Part shown: positions 7,607 to 10,780 of the stretch, in pieces
Numbering within the stretch: the stretch's first letter is position 1
Layout of the letters: the number at the start of each line of letters is the position of its first letter
DNA from: an uncultured Corynebacterium sp.
GTDB taxonomy: Bacteria; Actinomycetota; Actinomycetes; Mycobacteriales; Mycobacteriaceae
Direction of reading: 5' to 3'
Assembly (NCBI GenBank): GCA_915275065.1
Contig: CAJZGD010000070.1
Coordinates: 1-10,780, forward strand
Length of the DNA stretch: 10,780 nucleotides
Position numbers and translations under genes: made by a program
Notes under the pieces: generated by a model
What the model was told of the DNA's origin: nothing
Seen by the model: the letters and a program-made list of their open reading frames with translations, nothing else
The model's database searches: none

Positions 7607-8326
7607 CTATACTTCTCGGGTGGTGATGCGGCCGTCACGGACGTGGATGACCCGGTCCGCCCAGCCAGCAAATCGTGGTTCATGGGTGACCAGCAGACCG
7701 GCCGCACCCTGGTCAATACGGTCCCGGAGGATGCCAATTACCTCGTCACCGGTGGCGGTGTCGAGCGCCCCGGTGGGTTCGTCGGCGAGCAGGAGCCGGC
7801 GGGGACCAATGAGGGCGCGGGCAATGGCGACTCGCTGGGCCTGGCCGCCGGAAATCTCCTCGGGAAAACGATCGAACATGTCATCGAGTCCCACCTCGGC
7901 CAGGGCGGCATTGATGTCATCCTTGAGCTTGGCAACGTTCGCGCCGTCAAGTTCTAGCGGCAGGGCCACGTTTTCGCCCACGGTGAGAGTCGGCACCAGA
8001 TTGAAGCGTTGGAAGACCACGCCGATGTGTTGTCGGCGCAGCGCGGCCGCCCGCTTGTCGCTGAGCGTGGCTGCGGAAATGCCGTCGATGAGGACCTCAC
8101 CAGCGGTGGGGCGTTGCAGCAATCCCGCCACATTCAGGAGGGTGGATTTGCCGGAGCCGGAGGGTCCCATGATGGCCACGAGCTCGCCGGGCTGCACATG
8201 CATGCTCACGTGGTCGAGGGCGGTGACCGTGCGGGGTTCCCGGCCAAAAACGCAGGTGATGTCACGAAGTTCGAGTGGGCAGGCGTCTGTGGGAGTGGTG
8301 TCGGGATTGGGGGAGGAAGTAGTCAT
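7607..8326 (-). CDS. ABC transporter ATP-binding protein, MacB/LolD type
   Basis: ATPase subunit for the adjoining permease, 239 residues, cytoplasmic. Visible motifs: Walker A GPSGSGKS (54-61), Q-loop VVFQRFNL (Q106), signature ISGGQAQR (158-165), Walker B RLLLADEP with catalytic E183, D-loop GALD, and H-loop VTHE (H215). The TVGENVALPLEL and DEPTGALD blocks are typical of LolD/MacB-like ATPases. The frame is open further upstream to 8524, but that part overlaps padR. The ATG at 8326 has GGAAGGA about 7 bp upstream and gives the normal length. The padR stop and this ATG are one base apart (TAACATG), which implies translational coupling. There is a short Thr/Ser/Pro-rich N-terminus before the ABC core. 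Confidence 0.95.
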   Translation of the reverse strand: MTTSSPNPDTTPTDACPLELRDITCVFGREPRTVTALDHVSMHVQPGELVAIMGPSGSGKSTLLNVAGLLQRPTAGEVLIDGISAATLSDKRAAALRRQHIGVVFQRFNLVPTLTVGENVALPLELDGANVAKLKDDINAALAEVGLDDMFDRFPEEISGGQAQRVAIARALIGPRRLLLADEPTGALDTATGDEVIGILRDRIDQGAAGLLVTHEPRFAGWADRVIHVRDGRITTREV

Positions 8327-8327
8327 G

Positions 8328-8873
8328 TTATTGTCCTTCCGGGGTTTCGGTGTGGGCGGGGGCGTCGAGGGCCTCCACCCGATCGAGCCAGCGGGCCTCG
8401 GCCTCAAGATCGTAGATGCGGCGTTCGATAGTGAGCCGGGCGGCGGTACGCTGCTGTGGTAGGTTACGGCTTTGCTTATTGAGCTCTTTGAGCTGGGATA
8501 ATACTGCCGATCGTTGGGTATCAAGCAGGCTAATGAGATCCCAGTCCGGCCGGGTGGCGGCGATGGTTATCTTGGTTACTAACTCATCTCGGTCGGTTAT
8601 TGCTCGTATCACTGGTCGCTCCAGCCATTCGGTGAGCAGTTCCTGGCCCGCGGGGGTGAGCTCGTATTGCTCAACCTGGTGCCCAGAGGGGTTACGAACA
8701 GTACCGGCGTTGGCAATGAAGTTATTGCGCTCCAAGCGGCTCAAGGTTTGTGAGACTTGGCCAATGTTGAGCGTTTGGGTCCCATCGGTGAGCGCGATGA
8801 ACTGTTGCTGCAGGGCGCTCGCAGTGTGCGGTTTTTCGGCAAGTAATGCCAGTAGTGCGTATTTGATTGCCAT
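8328..8873 (-). CDS. PadR-family transcriptional regulator
   Basis: Winged-helix repressor of the PadR family, 181 residues. The N-terminal half starts MAIKYALLALLAEKPHTASAL and has a likely recognition helix in IGQVSQTLSRLERNNFI (about 38-54) and a wing ending QYELTPAGQELL (about 69-80), both standard PadR features. The C-terminal half (about 95-170) is helical with heptad-like leucines, as in the PadR dimerisation domain. It is the first gene of a three-gene operon with an ABC ATPase and an FtsX-type permease. By analogy with LmrR-like PadR proteins it probably represses the transporter until a small molecule or envelope stress relieves it. The start ATG has AGGAA about 7 bp upstream, and a triple palindrome lies 22 bp upstream. 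The ligand cannot be told from sequence. Confidence 0.93.
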   Translation of the reverse strand: MAIKYALLALLAEKPHTASALQQQFIALTDGTQTLNIGQVSQTLSRLERNNFIANAGTVRNPSGHQVEQYELTPAGQELLTEWLERPVIRAITDRDELVTKITIAATRPDWDLISLLDTQRSAVLSQLKELNKQSRNLPQQRTAARLTIERRIYDLEAEARWLDRVEALDAPAHTETPEGQ

Positions 8874-8895
8874 GAATATGTTCCTAGCGTATTAG

Positions 8896-8931
8896 TTACC
8901 GGGTAACTTACTAAGTAACTTACCTAGTAAC
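8896..8931. promoter_or_regulatory. Triple 12-bp palindromic operator upstream of padR
   Basis: Three head-to-tail 12-bp units with no gap: TTACCGGGTAAC (8896-8907), TTACTAAGTAAC (8908-8919) and TTACCTAGTAAC (8920-8931). Only the three central bases differ, and each unit contains the palindrome TTAC-N3-GTAA. The first unit extends to the 15-bp palindrome 8894-8908. The array begins 22 bp before the padR ATG, where an autoregulated operon promoter should be. On the leftward strand, possible boxes such as TTACTT with TAATAC, or TTTACA with TAAGTT, overlap it. It is probably the PadR operator; binding is inferred, the repeat is seen directly. Confidence 0.75.
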
Positions 8932-8994
8932 CAATAGGATGTAAACCGGGGGTAGTGGCGTGATAGTATTCCATCTTTTCGTCACCAACATGTG

Positions 8995-9028
8995 TGCTAT
9001 TGTCACCCCCATTATGTTTTCAATAGCA
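8995..9028. repeat. Perfect 8-bp inverted repeat TGCTATTG / CAATAGCA
   Basis: TGCTATTG at 8995-9002 is matched by CAATAGCA at 9021-9028 across an 18-bp spacer that includes ACCCCCA. In RNA the stem could be lengthened by G-U pairs. It is too AT-rich to be a good terminator and has no T-run. It could be a regulator site or part of a structured RNA. Confidence 0.45.
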
Positions 9029-9110
9029 TGTCAATAATCATGATATGGGAAAAAGATTATAGAAAAGTGAATCCGATACTCATATAAATCATGGTTTATC
9101 ATCATAAAAA

Positions 9111-9131
9111 GCATATGATTGATACATATGC
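9111..9131. repeat. Perfect 7-bp inverted repeat GCATATG / CATATGC
   Basis: GCATATG (9111-9117) and CATATGC (9125-9131) flank a 7-bp spacer, inside the AT-rich island. This is a typical layout for a dimeric DNA-binding protein. No known corynebacterial regulator was recognised. Confidence 0.45.
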
Positions 9132-9486
9132 AGTTTCATTTATATTAACTTTTGGCTTAGTTTTAGAAAAGGTTTTCTGAATTTCCGCGGCGAAAGCGGG
9201 GCAAAACCCCAGGTGGTATCGCGTTGAAACTGGTCAATACCCGAACAAATATCGCACTGTATCCGGGGGTAGCTGGCGGCCCGAGGAAACGGTGACGTTA
9301 TGGCGTCGTCAAGCATAAATGACACACCCAGGCGCCATGGGGGCACGCTGTCTGCGTGTTGGCTGCTAGGTGGCAGATTTCTTAGGTAAGCTGGCTTTTA
9401 AGGCTGTGTTGGAAGGAGTTGAGGTGACGTTAAGTTCTCTAAGGATAATGGTTATTAGCTCACATTAAACATATTTTTGTTTAGTG

Positions 9487-9504
9487 GCTCACATAATAAT
9501 GTGC
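9487..9504. repeat. Direct repeat GCTCACAT and palindrome CACAT-AATA-ATGTG
   Basis: GCTCACAT occurs at 9458-9465 and again at 9487-9494, 29 bp apart. The second copy runs into the perfect inverted repeat CACAT-AATA-ATGTG at 9490-9503. Both TCACA elements have a weak partial match to the far half of a GlxR (CRP-like) box TGTGA-N6-TCACA (TGGTT and TGTTT at the correct distance), but neither is a good site. Confidence 0.35.
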
Positions 9505-9596
9505 AGTAAGGTGGCAACGACGGGGGAGTGGGGGTAGACAAAAATCTACGAATTTCGCTGGCCTGAACGGCGGTGTATGACGGCAGAAGATGCAGG

Positions 9597-9638
9597 AAAA
9601 AACGAAAAAACCCACACGGGAACCACCGCGCGGGTTTT
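9597..9638 (-). terminator. Rho-independent terminator of the M23 peptidase gene
   Basis: Read leftward, AAAACCCGCGC (complement of 9628-9638) pairs fully with GTGTGGGTTTT (complement of 9607-9617): 9 Watson-Crick pairs and 2 G-U pairs, with a 10-base loop. A T-rich tail follows, TTTTTTCGTTTTTT (complement of 9597-9610). It lies about 30 bp after the peptidase stop. On the other strand the two G-U pairs become A-C mismatches and the tail is weaker, so leftward is the main direction. Confidence 0.88.
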
Positions 9639-9669
9639 CTAGGAAGAAAACGAGGAGCTTTTTCAGGCG

Positions 9670-10383
9670 TTACGAGAGGCTAATGCCGTGCTCGTTGAAC
9701 CAGGGCACTGGGTCGACGGCAGCATTGCCATCGGGGTGAATTTCAAAGTGCAGGTGCGGGCCGGTGGAGAACCCCCTGTTGCCCATACCCGCAATCTTCT
9801 GACCGGCCTTGACGCGCTCGCCGACCTTGACGTCGAGGGTTTCCATGTGCCCGTACACACTCATGGACCCATCGTCATGCTTGATGCGAATCCAGTTGCC
9901 GTAGCCGGAGGCAGGGCCGGAGTCGATCACTGTGCCGTCCATAACCGCCAAAATTGGGGTGCCTATAGCGTTCGCCAGGTCCACGCCTGCGTGCAATGAT
10001 CCCCAGCGCATGCCGTAGCCGGAGGTCAAAATGCCATCGGTGGGGCGGGAAACGCTGATCTTGGGTTTCCGGGCCTCTTCGTCGGCTTTGGCCAGGTCAT
10101 TGGAGTATTGAACTGCCTTATTGAGCTGATCTTGCAGGTTGGTGACCGGCTTAAATTCCGCGATATCAAGAATCTGCGGGGCGCCTTCCTCCGCATTGGG
10201 AGTGTCCTCGGCGGCTAAGCTGATCTCGGAAATCCCTGTGTCCGTGGTGTGGGCGATAGCTGCGCCTGTAGCGCCTGCGGTAGACACCACGCCCGTTGCT
10301 GCGGCAACGAATGCTACACGCCCTCTGGTAGGGTTGGTCTGCTTGCGATGCTTGCCATTAATGAGCGGTCGCCTGGTCTGCAT
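9670..10383 (-). CDS. Secreted or membrane-anchored M23 (LytM-type) peptidase
   Basis: Predicted zinc endopeptidase or LytM-like protein acting on peptidoglycan cross-bridges outside the membrane, 237 residues. A basic N-terminus (RRPLINGKHRKQTNPTRGR) is followed by a hydrophobic signal or anchor segment (about 22-46). There is a helical, Lys/Glu-rich linker (about 80-108), then the M23 domain (about 112-232). The zinc ligands are complete: H131 and D135 in HAGVD, and H212 in HLHFE. The other two active-site histidines are H179 in YGHM and H210. The domain is therefore expected to be catalytic rather than a degenerate EnvC/NlpD-type activator. The segment lacks a clear cleavage site, so it may stay as an anchor. 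The ATG at 10383 is preceded by AAGGGAAG and AGTAGG. The gene stands alone, with its own terminator and a long upstream region. I recall a similar secreted M23 protein near pcrA in C. glutamicum. Confidence 0.93.
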   Translation of the reverse strand: MQTRRPLINGKHRKQTNPTRGRVAFVAAATGVVSTAGATGAAIAHTTDTGISEISLAAEDTPNAEEGAPQILDIAEFKPVTNLQDQLNKAVQYSNDLAKADEEARKPKISVSRPTDGILTSGYGMRWGSLHAGVDLANAIGTPILAVMDGTVIDSGPASGYGNWIRIKHDDGSMSVYGHMETLDVKVGERVKAGQKIAGMGNRGFSTGPHLHFEIHPDGNAAVDPVPWFNEHGISLS

Positions 10384-10538
10384 TGAGGCCTACTTCCCTT
10401 GGTTCAAAGCTTATCCATCGTAGTTACCGGACCGGTGTGTTAACACCCATCTCGTTTTTGTAACCATCTTGTTATCTTCCGAGAGGTAACACTAGCCGCT
10501 TCTACGGTATCAAGCAAGCCGTAGCAATATTTCTATTT
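10384..10538 (-). promoter_or_regulatory. Putative long structured leader of the M23 gene
   Basis: If transcription starts about 7 bp after the AT-rich -10 candidates at 10539-10549, the peptidase message has a leader of about 150 bases. It would contain the hairpin CTACGG...CCGTAG (10502-10507 with 10519-10524), the hyphenated palindrome GGTGT-GTTA-ACACC (10434-10447) and the palindrome ACCGG-A-CCGGT (10426-10436), which overlap each other. GTAAC-like boxes occur at 10460-10464 and 10486-10490, with GTTATC at 10471-10476. I looked for the c-di-AMP ydaO riboswitch, which precedes some actinobacterial cell wall hydrolase genes, and could not recognise its conserved core. Confidence 0.4.
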
Positions 10539-10549
10539 ATTTTAGTTTA
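10539..10549 (-). promoter_or_regulatory. Possible -10 elements for the M23 gene
   Basis: Read leftward, TAAACT (complement of 10544-10549) and TAAAAT (complement of 10539-10544) both fit the corynebacterial -10 pattern TANANT, inside an AT-rich stretch. No good -35 was found at the expected distance, which is common in this genus. This is the best promoter candidate for the peptidase gene. Confidence 0.4.
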
Positions 10550-10719
10550 GTTTCGCATTTGTTCTACCTATGGTGAAATGGGCAGCTACTAGGAATAACT
10601 TTAACTTTTCCAGATGGGGGTAGTGGAGGTAATCTTTTTCGTCACTATGTAACAAAATTGTGCATTTTAAAACCGAGTCATGCCACAGAAATCACAGCAT
10701 TCTCGCTAAGGTGTGGAGA
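10550..10719. other. Intergenic region before the rightward gene at the right edge
   Basis: It holds GGGGGTAGTGG (10616-10626) and TTTTCGTCAC (10636-10645), both also found at 8948-8985, then an AT-rich stretch (TATGTAACAAAATTG) that may contain the rightward promoter. GTGTGGAGA (10711-10719) directly before the ATG looks like a weak ribosome binding site. No gene was seen. Confidence 0.4.
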
Positions 10720-10780
10720 ATGAGTAAAAAGTCGAGCCCAGGTGCAGGACCTACCCGACGCCCCCGTCGTACCGGCAGCC
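10720..10780 (+). CDS. Start of a rightward gene (3' part outside window)
   Basis: ATG at 10720 opens a frame of 20 codons to the window edge, reading MSKKSSPGAGPTRRPRRTGS. The preceding GTGGAGA can act as ribosome binding site. The Ser/Arg/Pro-rich basic start would suit a cytoplasmic tail before the first helix of a membrane protein. I recall a multi-spanning membrane protein next to the M23 gene and upstream of purN in C. glutamicum, and this may be its counterpart. The visible part is too short to prove it. Confidence 0.5.
   Translation, partial: MSKKSSPGAGPTRRPRRTGS

Larger units (their letters stand above)
8932..9596. other. Noncoding region with AT-rich island and inverted repeats
   Basis: No convincing protein gene was found in these 665 bp. 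The 68-codon leftward frame at 9140-9346 has no family likeness and no good start site. The content is patchy. About 8940-9000 carries GGGGGTAGTGG and TTTTCGTCAC. About 9000-9180 is very AT-rich (27% GC by hand count for 9061-9180) and holds perfect inverted repeats. About 9185-9380 is GC-rich and prone to hairpins (for example GGGG-CAAAA-CCCC at 9198-9210 and CACGC-TGTCT-GCGTG at 9344-9358). About 9410-9510 has a strong ribosome-binding-like site, a direct repeat GCTCACAT and a CACAT-AATA-ATGTG palindrome. A small RNA, regulatory region or decayed gene are all possible. Confidence 0.5.

Noticed and set aside
7331..8462. Two overlapping rightward open frames opposite the ABC ATPase and the permease start
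   Set aside because: They are antisense to complete ABC motifs, have no recognisable family and no ribosome binding site.
8327..8524. N-terminal extension of the ABC ATPase to 305 residues
   Set aside because: It overlaps padR coding sequence. The ATG at 8326 has a good ribosome binding site and gives the normal ATPase start.
8993..9007. GlxR/CRP-type site TGTGC-TATTG-TCACC
   Set aside because: The half-sites are 5 rather than 6 bp apart and both end bases deviate.
9140..9346. 68-codon leftward open frame in the noncoding region
   Set aside because: No family likeness, no ribosome binding site, and it spans both the AT-rich and GC-rich parts without coding character.
9382..9400. DtxR iron box (TTAGGTAAGC...)
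   Set aside because: Only the left half fits; by eye about 11 of 19 positions match the consensus, and no iron gene is near.
10384..10538. ydaO-type c-di-AMP riboswitch before the M23 gene
   Set aside because: Such elements are expected before some wall hydrolase genes, but the conserved core sequence could not be recognised by eye on this strand. A covariance search would settle it.
1..10780. tRNA, rRNA, CRISPR array, insertion sequence, phage or toxin-antitoxin genes
   Set aside because: None of their usual signs (cloverleaf with TTCRA arm, regularly spaced repeats, transposase motifs, terminal inverted repeats with target duplications) was seen on either strand.

Overview
The window is about 10.8 kb of high-GC actinobacterial DNA. 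It looks like chromosome of Corynebacterium or a close relative. Three things point there: an AroQ-delta chorismate mutase with the actinobacterial C-terminus LLRMGRGRLG, a long PcrA/UvrD helicase with a C-terminal Tudor domain, and a membrane-anchored M23 peptidase just before a gene starting MSKKSSPGAG. The assignment rests on recalled gene content and order, not on a search.

Left part (1-4679). The 3' end of a succinate-semialdehyde-type aldehyde dehydrogenase runs rightward and overlaps by 9 bp the end of a leftward gene of unknown function. That gene lies directly downstream of the leftward chorismate mutase gene. A 56-bp divergent promoter region separates chorismate mutase from a rightward 894-aa PcrA/UvrD helicase. 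The helicase has a Pro/Glu-rich N-terminal extension and a Gly/Tyr-rich linker before its Tudor domain.

Middle part (4685-8931). A tightly packed leftward operon encodes a PadR regulator, a MacB/LolD-type ABC ATPase and a 969-aa FtsX/MacB-type permease predicted to span the membrane 10 times. The gaps between genes are 1 and 12 bp. Directly upstream of padR lie three perfect head-to-tail copies of a 12-bp palindromic unit, TTACNNNGTAAC. They are very probably the operator through which PadR, or a regulator of the same kind, controls the exporter. This is the clearest regulatory structure in the window.

Right part (8932-10780). About 730 bp without a convincing gene holds an AT-rich island (about 27% GC by hand count over 9061-9180), several perfect inverted repeats, repeated GGGGGTAG octamers and two tiny GTG ORFs with good ribosome binding sites. 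It ends in a strong leftward terminator for an M23 (LytM-type) peptidase. The peptidase has an AT-rich putative promoter and an apparently long, hairpin-bearing leader. The last 61 bp begin a rightward gene.

No rRNA, tRNA, CRISPR array, insertion sequence or phage gene was seen. I found no wholly new multi-gene system. The parts most worth following up are the PadR triple operator with its exporter, the 8932-9660 noncoding region, and the peptidase leader.
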